This document shows, piece by piece, positions 1-12,000 of a stretch of DNA of 64,000 bases; position 1 is the stretch's first letter, and each line of letters begins with the position of its first letter. The DNA lies in contig NZ_FXAM01000002.1 of NCBI RefSeq assembly GCF_900155475.1, positions 295,513 through 359,512 on the forward strand, read 5' to 3'. The notes beneath the pieces were generated by a model. It was given only the letters and a program-made list of their open reading frames with translations. It was not told the DNA's origin and made no database searches. The translations under genes were made by a program, and so were the position numbers. The stretch comes from Methylomagnum ishizawai (GTDB lineage: Bacteria > Pseudomonadota > Gammaproteobacteria > Methylococcales > Methylococcaceae).

Positions 1-3000
1 CCACGCCCGGCCTGGAAACCGGGACGGACGCGGCGGCGCTGCGGCGGCGGGTACGGGAAGTGCTGGCCCGCCGCTTGGGATTCGCCCCGGACGATATCGG
101 TTGGGAGCATCCTTTCGCCGAATTGGGGGTGGATTCCATCGTGGCTCCGCAGTTCGCCGCCGATCTGGCCGACGCCTTGGGAACCGGGGTGGATGCCATG
201 GATATCTATAACCACGGCACGGTGGCCGCGCTGGCCGGGGCGCTGGCGGAACGCTTGCCACGGTCGTCCACTACGGAAACCAGGGTGGTTTCCGCCGCAT
301 CCGGGCCGCCCGGTGACGCCATCGCGGTGATTGGCTTGGCTTGCCGGTTCGCGGGTGCGCCGGATGCCGACGCCTTCTGGGACTTGCTGGCCGAAGGCCG
401 CGATGCCACCGCTCCGGTTGGCACCGCCCGCTGGGCCGACCCCGGCCTGCAACTGACGGCGGGGCTTCTGCCCGAAGCCGAGTGTTTCGACCCGGATTTC
501 TTCCGCCTATCCCATGCCGAAGCCGAGGTGATGGACCCCCAGCAACGGGTATTCCTGGAAGAATGCTGGCACGCCCTGGAAGATGCCGGTTTGGGATCGG
601 CCCAGTTGGAGGGCCGCGCTTGCGGGGTGTTCGTCGGGGTCGCGGCCCAACACCATCCGGCCAACCAAGGCGAGGCCCGTGCCGCCCTGGGCAATTCCAA
701 CGCCATCCTCGCGGCCCGCATCGCCTATCACCTGAACCTGAAAGGCCCGGCAGTGCCGGTGGATACTGCGTGTTCCTCGTCCTTGGTCGCCATCCATCTG
801 GCGGCGCAGGCGCTACGCAACGGCGATTGCGAACTGGCCTTGGCGGGCGGGGTCTCGGTGTTGTTGTGCAATTCCGCCCTGCCCCGGTTTTTGGTGGAGG
901 CCGGGATGGTTTCGCCCACCGGGCAATGCCGGGCTTTCGATGCCGGAGCGGATGGTTTCGTGCCCGGCGAGGGCGTGGGCGTGGTGGTGTTGCGGCGACT
1001 GGATCAAGCCTTGGCCCATGGCGACCGCATTTTGGGCGTGATCCGGGCCACCGGCATCAACCAGGATGGCCGGACCAGCGGCATCACCGCGCCCAGCGGT
1101 CCCGCCCAGACCGCTTTATTGCGGCGGGTCTGGGCGCAGGCCGGCATCGAACCCGCCAGTTTGTCGCTGATCGAGGCCCATGGCACCGGCACGCCTTTGG
1201 GCGATCCCATCGAGGCGCAGGCCTTGGCGGCGGCGTTCGGGGCGCGGGCGGGGAATACCCGCCTTGCCCTGGGTTCGGTGAAGCCCAATATCGGCCACAC
1301 CCTGACGGCGGCAGGGGTTGCCAGCGTCATCAAGGTGTTGTTGGCCCTGCGCGAACGGACCCTGCCGCCCAGCCTGCATTTCCACACGCCCAACCCCCGC
1401 TTGAACCTGGAGCAATCGCCGTTCTATGTGCCCCAACAGGCTGAAGCCTGGCGGGCGGCGGAACCCCGGCGGGCGGCGGTCAGCAGTTTCGGTTTTTCCG
1501 GCACCAATGCCCACGCCGTGATCGAGGAAGCGCCGCCCACCACTGCGCCCGTCACGATGGCGGGCGATGCGCTATTGCTGTTGTCCGCCGCCGACCAGCC
1601 CGCCTTGGTCCGCTTGGCGCGGCGGCTGGCGGCGTGGCTGGCGGCGCATCCCGACACCGCATTGGCCGATCTGTGCCGCAGCTTGAATGCGGGACGGGCT
1701 TTCCTGGCCGAACGGGCGGCGTTCCGGGTGGATGCCCTGGCGGTGTTCCGGCGTGGCCTCTTGGCCCTGGCCGAAGGCCGCGCCGATCCGGCCTTGATCC
1801 ATGTTGGCGGTTTGCTCGGGGAAGCGGGCGCGGTCTGGCGCATCGCTCCCGGCGACGATTTAACCCGCTTGGGGGCGCATTTCGTCGCGGGCGGGCTGGC
1901 GGATTGGGAACGCTTGGGTGTTGGTGGGCGGGTGTTGTCCCTGCCGGGCTATCCATTCGCACGGGATCGTTTTCCTTTGCCGGGAGATGCGGCCACGGAC
2001 GGACATGGTGCCGCCCTGGACGCCCTCGTGCCCGGCGGCGATCCGGCCTTCGCCGATCATGTATGGGATGGCCGGGCGATTGTCCCGGCCACCGCCTTGC
2101 TTTGGCTTGCCGCCCAGGCTTTGGGCGGGCGGGCTTGCCTGATCGAGGCGGTGCGCTGGCATCGACCCTTGACGGCGGATGGCCGGGAAGCCCGCTTCGT
2201 CCTCCAAGCCGATGGCCGGGTCGTGCTGGAAAGCGCCGAGGGCCGCCATGCCGAAGCCCGCGCCCGTCCGGCCCGGACCGAGGAGAGGCCGCAGTTGGCG
2301 CTACCCGCCGCTCTGCCGGAAACCTGGAACCATGCGGCGGTTTACCAGCGGTTCGCGGCGTTGGGGTTTGCCTATGGGCCATTGTTCCGGGTGGTCCAAG
2401 GGATCGCCACGACCCCTGGCCGGGCGGGGTCGCGCCTCGCGTGGCCGGATGGTGTGCCAGCCAGCCGCCATCCCGCAATCGGGCTGCTCGATGGGATGAT
2501 CCAATCGGCTTTGGGATTGCTGGATTCGGGGGAACAGCCTGTCACTGTGGTGCCCATCGGCTTGGGGCGGGCCTGGATCGATCCCGCCGCCCTGGCCGCG
2601 CCGCTGCGGGTCGAGGTCCGCGCCGTCGGCGATGCCGCCGCGTCCGGCGAGCGCCATTTGGATGTGGTGGCCTGGAATGCCGCCGGGGAAGTCGCGGCCC
2701 GCTTGGAAGGCTTGGCCGTCCGGGTGTCGGAGGCCGGAGACCCTATACAGCCCTTGCTATACCGTCCCGCTTGGCGGCGGGCCGAACTGGCGGCGGGATT
2801 CCAGCCCTTGCGGGAGGTCACGGTTTTGCTGTTCGACCACAGCGCCACCACTCCACCGGCGCTGTCCGGCCAGACTTGCATTTTGGTCACGCCCGGCCCG
2901 GCTTTCCGCGCCTTGGCTGACCACCGCTACGAACTACCGCCCGGTGATCCCGCCGCCTTGTCGGCATTGGCCCAAGCCTTGGCCGGGCGGGGATTGCATC

Positions 3001-6000
3001 CCGATGTCTGGCTGAACCTCTGGCCCCGCACCCAGGCCGATGACGATGCCGCAACCCGTTTGGCGCTGGGACCTTTGACCTTGCTGCACGGGCTGCGGTC
3101 TTGGCTGCCACGGCGCGATGCCTCCCGTACCTTGCGGGTGGTACAGGTCGGCCCCGCCGCCAAGGACGCCGATCCGGCTCAGGCCGCGACCGCCGGTCTG
3201 TTCCATGCGCTGGCCGGGGAAGAACCCCGCTTCATGGGCAACACCTTGGCTTTACCGGAAGGCGTTGATCCTTGGCCCATACTGCTGGCCGAACTGGCGG
3301 AGGCTGAAGGTGCCGGGGAAATCCTTCTGGATGCCGAGGGCCACCGCCATGTCCGCGCCTACGTCCCCGTGCCGGAATCCGGCGGCGTGGCAGACCCGCT
3401 TGCCCATGCGGTCTGCCTGATTACGGGCGGCTTGGGCGGTTTGGGTTTGGCCTTGGCCGCGCATCTCTGGCGTACCCGGCGGGCGAAACTCGCCTTGCTG
3501 GGCCGCACCCCGCCCCAGGAGCGGGCCGCGCAAGTCCTCGCGGCGCTCCGGGCCGAAGGGGCCGATATCCTGGAATTGCGGGCCGATTTGAACGATACCG
3601 CCGCCCTAGCCACCGCCTTGGCCGATATCCGCGTCCGCTGGGGCGCAATCCAGGCGGTATTCCATCTGGCGGGTGTGCAGGCCGATGGTTTCCTGCGCGG
3701 CCTGCCGGTCGATGTCCCGGAACGGGTGCTGGCCCCGAAAATCGGCGGCACCTTGGCTTTGTTATCGGCCTTGGCGGGAAGTCCGGTACGGCTCTGGGTG
3801 GGCTTCGGTTCGCTGGCCGGTGCTTTCGGTGCGCCGGGCCAAGCCCCGTATGCCGCCGCCAACCGGGCCATGGATGCCCTGCTGGAACGCGCCGCCCATG
3901 AACACCCGGATTGGCGGGTATTGGCCTTGGACTGGGGCTATTGGGCGCTGGATGGGGGTATGGCGGTGCGGGATCGCGACGCAGCATCGGTCCAAGCCAG
4001 CACCGGCCTGACCGGGTTCACCCCGGAGCAGGGCATGGCCTTGCTGGATCGGGTGTTGGCCGCACCCGTATCTGGGCGGTTATTGCTGGCCCAGGGTCGG
4101 CGGGCGGTGTTCGAAGCGTTCATGGCGGGGTCCGGCCCGTCGGTCCCGGCCACTCCGCCCGCCGCCGCCCCGGAGGATTTCCTGGCCTATCTCACCGGCA
4201 TCGTCGCGGAAATCACCCACACCCCGGCCCAGCGGCTCGGCCCGGATCGCGCCTTGGACGAGTTCGGGATCGATTCCATCATGATTACCCGGCTCAATGC
4301 CCGCTTGGAACGGGATTTGGGCCGGATTTCCAAGACCTTGTTTTTCGAGCATCCCACGCTCAGGTCGCTGGCCGCTTATTTGGCCCGCCAATATGGGGGA
4401 GTCCGGCCCCAGGTCCGGGCCGCGGCCAGCCCGCCGCCGGTCCCGGACGCCGATCCCGCTGCCATCGCCATCGTCGGCATGGCGGGCCGGTTTCCCGAAG
4501 CGGGCGATTTGGACGCCTATTGGCGCAATTTGCTGGCGGGCCGGGTGTGTATCCGCGAAATCCCCGCCGGGCGCTGGCCCTTGGCGGGTTTCTACGACCC
4601 GGACCCGCAACGCGCCGGGACTAGCTATGCCAAATGGGGCGGTTTCATCGAAGGCGTGGACCGCTTCGACCCCTTGTTCTTCAACATCGCCCCCGACGAA
4701 GCCGCCCGCATGGACCCGCAGGAACGCTTGTTCCTGGAAACCGCTTGGCAATGCCTGGAAGACGCCGGTTCGACCCGCGCCGGGTTCGGCCCGGCCGGGG
4801 AACGCGAGGTCGGGGTCTATGTCGGCGTGATGTATGGCGATTACCAATTGCTGGCCCATGATGCCGCCGCCGGGCAGGGCACCATCGGCGGGGCCGCGCC
4901 GTATTGGTCCATCGCCAACCGGGTGTCCTATGCCTTGGGGCTGGAAGGACCGAGCCTCGCGGTGGATAGCGCGTGTTCTTCCTCGCTGACCGCTTTGCAT
5001 CTGGCTTGCCAGGCCATCGCGGCGGGCGATTGCCGCGCCGCCTTGGTCGGCGGGGTCAATCTCAGCCTGCATCCCGACAAATATATCGGCCTGAGCCAGG
5101 GCCGGTTCGCGTCCAGCGATGGCCGTTGCCGGTCGTTCGGGGCCGGGGGTGATGGCTATGTGCCGGGCGAGGGCGTGGCGGCGGTATTGTTGAAGCCGCT
5201 CACCGCCGCCCTGGCTGCGGGCGATGTGATCCACGGCGTGATCCGCGCCACCGCCATCAACCACGGCGGGCGCACCAATGGCTATACCGTGCCCAATCCC
5301 GCCGCCCAGGCCGCCGCCATCCGCCGGGCTTTGCGGCGGGCGGGTCTGTCCGGGACCGAACTGGGCTATATCGAGGCCCACGGTACCGGCACCCGTTTGG
5401 GCGATCCCATCGAAATCGAAGGCTTGGTCCAAGCCTTGGGCGGGAACGTGCCGCCGGGCGCGATTCCACTGGGTTCGGCCAAGGCCGCTATCGGGCATTT
5501 GGAGGCGGCGGCGGGGGTTGCGGGCCTCATCAAGGTCTTGTTGCAGATGCGCCATGGCCGATATGCGCCCTTGCCGCTGGCGGGGCCGGTCAATCCCGAT
5601 ATCGATTTCGCGGCCACGCCCTTGCGTTTGCAAACCACGGCGGCTGCCTGGCCGACCGCCGCCGATGGTCGCCGTTATGCGGGCGTGAGTTCGTTCGGCG
5701 CGGGCGGGGCTAATGCCCATGTGATCGTGCAAGACCCGCCGCCCCGCCCGGCCCGCACCGCTGACGGCTTCGCCCGTGTGGTTCCGCTGTCGGCCCGCAC
5801 CGAAGCCCAGGTCCGGGCCTTGGCCGGGGCGTTGGCCGGACATCTGGCCGGGCGCGAGCCGCCGCCCACCTTGGCCGATCTTTGCCATACCCTGACCATA
5901 GGCCGTGAATCCCTGCGTTGCCGTTGCGCCTTCGTGGCCCAGGATAGGGACCACGCCCGGAACCTCCTCGCCGCCATCGCCGAGCGGCGGGAAGGCGGCG

Positions 6001-9000
6001 GCGTGGTTTGGGGCGAAGCGCCCGACGATAGCGGTGCGGCCCCCGCCCAACCCGGCGGCGGCGACTTGCCCGCCTTGGCGGAATTCTGGTGCCGGGGTGG
6101 GGCGGCGCTCTGGCCCCAGGACGGGACGCGGATATCCTTGGCGGCGCGGCCTTTCCTCGGGGGACGCCATTGGCTGCGTGCAACCCCGCCGATCCCGGTC
6201 TCCGTACCGCCCGTGCCCGGCGATTGGACCCGCCAGCCGCGCCCGCTCCGGGAGGGGGAACAGGCGGCTTGGCTATTCACCCTGCCGCCCGATTCCACCC
6301 TGTTGAGCCAACACATCGTCGGCGGCGAGCGTTTGCTGCCCGGTGCCGCCATCGTGGCGATGGCCTTGGAACTGGAACCGGCGGGGCTGAAGGAATTGAC
6401 CTGGATGCAATCCATCCGGGCCGGTGCCGCGCCGTTGCGGCTGGATTTCTCGCTAAGGTCCACTGCAGCGGGTACGGCGTTCACGGTGCGGGCGGGCGAC
6501 GACCCCGCTGTGCTGGCTGCGGGTGTGATGGGGGCCGTGTCCGGCGCGATGGCGGTTTCCGAGCTTCCCGCCGGGGCCGGGGCAGTGGTGGAAGCCGGTG
6601 ATTTTTATCGCCGCCTCGCCGAACTGGGTTTGGAATACGGCGGGCGGTTCCAGGGGGTGCGGCGGTTATGGCCGGATGCCGTGCTGGCCCGCGCCGAATT
6701 GGCAATCCCCGACCACGCCAGCCCTGCACTCGACCCGGCTTGGCTGGATGGTGCGTTCCAAACCCTGGCCGGGCTGTTGCCGGATTTGCGGCGGGCGGTG
6801 CGCGGCGAAGGCGTGCCGGTGCCGTATACCCTGGGTTCGGTGGCGGTCTTCGGTGATTGGCGGCAGGTCCGCGAAGTGCGGGCGCGGCGGCTTTCGGCAC
6901 CGGATGCGCCCGTGCAGCGTTTCGCCCTGGCCTTGGTCGATGCGGCGGGCCGACCCGTGCTGTCGGTCGGGGAACTCACCGCCCGCCGCCGCATCCTCGC
7001 CCCGGTCGCAACGCCTCCGACCCTGCTGAAACCTATCTGGGTGGCCCGTCCGGTCCAAGGGCCGCGGCCTGGGCGGGCGCTGGTCCTGGTCGCGCCGGGT
7101 GCGGAAAGCTTGGCTGCGGAACTGGCCGGGCGCTTCTTGGATGCCCCGGTGCTGGCCTTCGACGCGGCGCTGCCAACCGGCTTGGCACTGGCGGGCCGGA
7201 CGCTTTATTACCTGGATACCGCCGAGGGCGCGGTGCCGCCCCCGGAAGGCGACGCCGGGATTTGGGCCGAAGCCGCGGCCTCGCGTAGCCTGCGCTTGCT
7301 GGCGGTTTTGCGGCGGCTGGCCGCTGGCCCGGAGGGCCGGTCCATCCAGCGGATGGTGATCGTCACGCGGGGCGTTTACGCGGTCCATGCCGCGCCCGGC
7401 CTGGAACGGGCCAGCGATGCCGCCGGTTTGCACGGACTGGCGAAAGCCGCCGCCCGCGAATGGCCGGGTATCCCGGTCGTCGCCGTGGATTTGCCCGCCG
7501 AGGGGGATGGCCGCGCCTTGGACCGCTTGGCGGCGGAACCGGGCGATAGCGCCGGGGCCGAAATCGCCTATCGGCAAGGGCGGCGCTATGTCCGCCGCTT
7601 GCGGCCGGTGGTGGTGGCCGGGGAGAGCCGCCTCCCCTTGGAACAGGGCGGAACCTGTTTGATCGTCGGCGGCATGGGCGGGGTCGGGCGGACTTTGGCC
7701 GAGCATTGGGCGCGGGAATTCGGTGCCCGGATCGTGCTGGTGGGTCGCCGTCCCGCCGCTGCCGATAGCGCCGGATTCACCGCGAAGTTGCGGACCCTGG
7801 GCGGCGATGGTCTTTATCTCCAAGCCGATGCCAGCGATCCTGCCGCCTTCGCCGCCGCCGTGGCCCAGGCCGAAGCCGCGTTCGGACCCATCCAAATCGC
7901 GGCGCAAAGCGCCTTGGCCTTGCGCGATAAAACCTTGGCGCTGATGGACGAGGCCGATTTCCGCGCCGCCTTCGCGCCACGGGCGGCGGTGGGCGCGGCC
8001 TTCCTGGCGGCGTTCGCGGCGCGGCCACCCCGTTGCCTCTTGCTGTTTTCTTCCGCCAACCTGTTCCTGGGCCAGCACGGCCAGGGCAATTATGTCGCCG
8101 GGAACGCGGCCTTGGCGGCGCTGGGACAGGCGGCGCGGGCGCGGGGCTGGCCGGTGCATTTGGTGCATTGGGGCTTGTGGGGCGAGGTCGGCGCGGTGGC
8201 CGATCCCGCCATACAGGCGCGGTTTTCCGCCGAGGGCGTCCTGCCCATCACCCCGGACCTGGGGGCGGCGCTGCTGCCGATGGCCTTGGCGGCGGGCGCG
8301 GATATCGCCGCCGTGCGGGTCGAACCGGCCCGCTTGGCGGCGCTGGAATGGGTGGAGCGCCAAGCCTGGCGGCGGGCCGAACCGACCGGCCCGGCTCCCA
8401 CCGCCCCGGCGCTGGCGGCGCAGTTGGCGCGGGCCGTTCCGGTCGATGAGTCCATCGCGGCGGCGGGAACAGCCTTCGCCATTTTGGAGCGCTATGGTTT
8501 GGCGCGGGTGGCCGGGATGTTCCGTGCCCTGGCCGGTGCCGCCGCCCAGCGCCGCCTGACCCCGGCCCGGCTGTGGCGGGAATTGGGCGTGGTCCCGGAC
8601 TATACCCGGCTGGTCCTGGCCCTGTTGCGGCGGCTGGCCGAATTGGGCTGGGTGGAGGAACGCGACGGGCTGTGGCGGCTGGCCGGGGCGGAAACACCGG
8701 ATTTGGACCGATACCGCGCCGAACTGGACGGCTGGACCCAGGACCGCCCTTGGCTCGCCGCCAACCGCGATTTATTGGAAAGCTGTCTCGACGCCTATCC
8801 CGCCGTGCTGCGCGGGGAGCGGGCCGGGTCGGCGGTGTTGTTCCCGGATGGCGATACCCGGCGGGTGGCGGTGGCCTACCAGGGCAACCCTATTTCCGAC
8901 CGGGCCAACGCTTTGTTGGTCGCGGCGGTCGTGGCCGAGGTCGAAGCCCGTTTGAAGGCCACGCCGGGGCCGGTCCATCTGCTCGAAGTGGGCGCGGGCA

Positions 9001-12000
9001 CCGGCGGTAGCACCCTGCCCGTGCTGGCCGGGCTGCGGTCCTGGCGGGAGCGCGTCCGCTACCACGCCACCGATATTTCCCCGTATCTGGCCCAGCGCTT
9101 GCGCGGACGTTGCGCCGAGGAAGGTTGGGAAATCGAGGCTGCGGCTTTGGATATCACCCGTGCCCCAGGACCGGAGGACACGGCCCGTTACGATTTGATC
9201 ATCGCCGCCAATGTGGTCCACGCCACCCCGGATATTGCCGCGACCCTAAGCCATTTGCGGACCCGGCTGGCGGCGGGCGGACGCTTGTTGCTCAATGAAC
9301 TGACCGCCCGCCGCGACCTGGGCACCTTGATTTTCGGCCTGACCCCGCAATGGTGGATGGCGGACGACCCCGAACTCCGGCTGCCCGATAGCCCGGCGCT
9401 GGCCCCGGAGGCGTGGCGGGGCGTGCTGGCCGAAACCGGCTGGATCGAACCGCTATCCATAGGCGTGGAAGGCGAAGCTGAAACCAGCGGCCAAAGCCTG
9501 GTCACGGCCCTGGCCGACGCATGGAACCCGGTCGGCCCGGATTCCGAAGCCGCAAGCCCGTCCGTCCCAGCCCCCGCCGTCCCAGCCGCAACCCCGGCCC
9601 CGCCCAGGCTGGCGGAAGGAACCGCGCGGGACGGGCTGGAGCCGATGCTGGATTATCTCAAGCGGCTGTTCACGGCGGTGCTGGGGGTGGACCCGTCCGA
9701 GATGCGGCCCGGCGATACCTTCGAGCGCTACGGCGTCGAATCGCTCTCGGCCCTGGAAATCCGCAACCGCATCGCCGCCGATTATCCGGCGGTGTCCAGT
9801 ACCCTGCTGTTTGAACACAACACCCTGCGCCGCCTCGCCGAGCATTTGCTGACCCTGGGCGTTCCGGCCCAGCCGCACCGCACCCCGCCGCCCCAAGACC
9901 TGCCACCCGCCCCGGCTCCTTCGGTAGCCGAGGATGCGGAATCCCAGCCCGCGCCACCGGTCCGGGCCGAACCCATCGCGGTGATCGGTTTCGCCGGGCG
10001 TTTCCCCGGCGCGGACACCCCGGAAGCACTGTGGACGTTGCTACGCGAAGGCGGCAGCGCCTTGGGGCCGGTGCCCGCCGACCGCTGGGACGCCGAGCGC
10101 TATCTGGACCGGGGCGCAGGCAAAGTGCCCGCGCCCGGCCATTGCCGTTCGCGCTGGGGCGGTTTCCTCGAAGGCATCGACCGCTTCGACCCGCTGTTCT
10201 TCGGCATCCCGCCCCTGGAAGCCGAAACCATGGACCCGCAGGAACGCCTGTTCATCGAAACCTGTTGGAACGCCCTGGAAGACGCTGGCACCACCCCGGC
10301 CCGCCTCGCCGATCAAGCCCGCGCCACGGGTGCGCCGGGTTCGGTGGGGGTGTTCTGCGGCGTGATGAACACCGCCTATCAATGGCTGGCCGCCGAGGCT
10401 TGGCGGGCCGGGGAAGACCGCGCCGCCAGCAGCCATTTCTGGTCGATCCCCAACCGGGTGTCGTATTTGTTCGATTTCGATGGCCCCAGCTTGGCCGTCG
10501 ATACCGCTTGTTCGTCCTCGTTGACCGCCTTGCACTTGGCCTGCGAGAGCCTCAGGCGCGGCGAATGCGGCGCGGCCTTGGTCGGGGGTGTCAACCTGAT
10601 CGCCCACCCCAGGCAGTTGGTGAACCTGGGACAAGCCGGGATGATCGCCGCCGGGGCCGAATGCCGGGCTTTCGGGGCCGGGGCCGATGGCTTCGTCGAT
10701 GGCGAGGGCGTGGGCGTGCTGGTGTTGAAACCCTGGTCGCGGGCGCTGGCCGATGGCGACCGCATCGACGGCTTGATCGTCGGCAGCGCCCTCAACGCCG
10801 GGGGCAAGACCGGCGGCTTCACCGTGCCCAATCCCAGGGCGCAAACCGCGGTGATCCGCGCCGCCCTGGATCAAGCCGGGATCGGTGCCGATGGCCTCTG
10901 CTTGATCGAAACCCATGGCACCGGCACCGAATTGGGCGACCCCATCGAAGTGGCGGGCCTGTTGGCGGCGCTGAAAGACCCGGCCCCGGCCCAGCGCCTG
11001 CCCTTGGGCACCCTGAAGGCGAATATCGGCCATTTGGAAGCGGCGGCGGGCATCGCCAGCCTCATCAAGGTGTTGCTGCAATTACGCCACGCCACCATCG
11101 CGCCGGCCCGTCATGCCGCCACCCCCAATCCCTTGATTCCCTGGCCGGACGCGCCGTTCCGCCTGCCCGCCGACGCCGAACCCTGGCCGCAACCCCCGCA
11201 TCGTCCGCGCCGGGCGGCGGTGTCCGGTTTCGGCGCGGGCGGGGCCAATGCCCATGTCATCGTCGAGGCAGCCCCCGCCACGCCGCGGCGGGCGGTACCG
11301 GCTTCCCCGGAACACTTGCCGCTGACGGCCAAGACGCCCCGGCTCCTGGCGGAACTGGCAGGCCGGATGGCCGAGGCGGTCGCCGGATTGGCCCCGCGCC
11401 ACGCCGGTGGCGATACCCGTACCTTATTGGCCGATATCGGCAGGACGTTGCGCGAAGGCCGGGTCGGGCAGGCCCATACCCTGTGGTTCGCCGCCCATGA
11501 TGTCGATGAATTCGTCGCCGCCTTGCGGGCGGTGGCGCGGGGCGGAATCCCCCCGGAACCGGCGCGCCCCCCGGTCGAGCCGCCGTGTGATCCCCGCGCC
11601 CGGCCCGTGTCCCTGCCCACCTCGCCGTTCGACCGGCAACGTTATTGGCTCGATGTGGAACCCGCGCCGCCCGGTGGCGTGCCCGGTGTCCGGCCCGCAG
11701 TGGCGGATGCCGGGCACGCCACGCCACCGGCTACCGCCACCCAGCTTCTAGGCTTGGAATGGATGCCCGATCCTGTGCCGACCGCAGGGGCGTCTCCATC
11801 CCGCACCATCCTGTTGATTGGCGGTGGCGCGGCGTTGGCGGCGGATTTGGCCGGTTTGGGCCATGCGGTCGAACGGCTGTCGGCGGCGGGCACCGAATGG
11901 CAAACCACTCTGGCGCACGCGGGCGAACCCTGCTGGGTCGTCGTCGATGGCCGTGGCGGCGACGCAGCCGGGCCGATGCTGCGGGCGGCGCTGGATATCG

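Noticed and set aside
4080..6170. Long open frame (about 700 codons) on the minus strand inside PKS1, and many similar antisense frames across 1-53000.
   Set aside because: High GC removes stop codons from all frames. These translate to Arg/Gly/Pro-rich text with no domains, while the plus strand shows unbroken KS/DH/KR/MT motifs.
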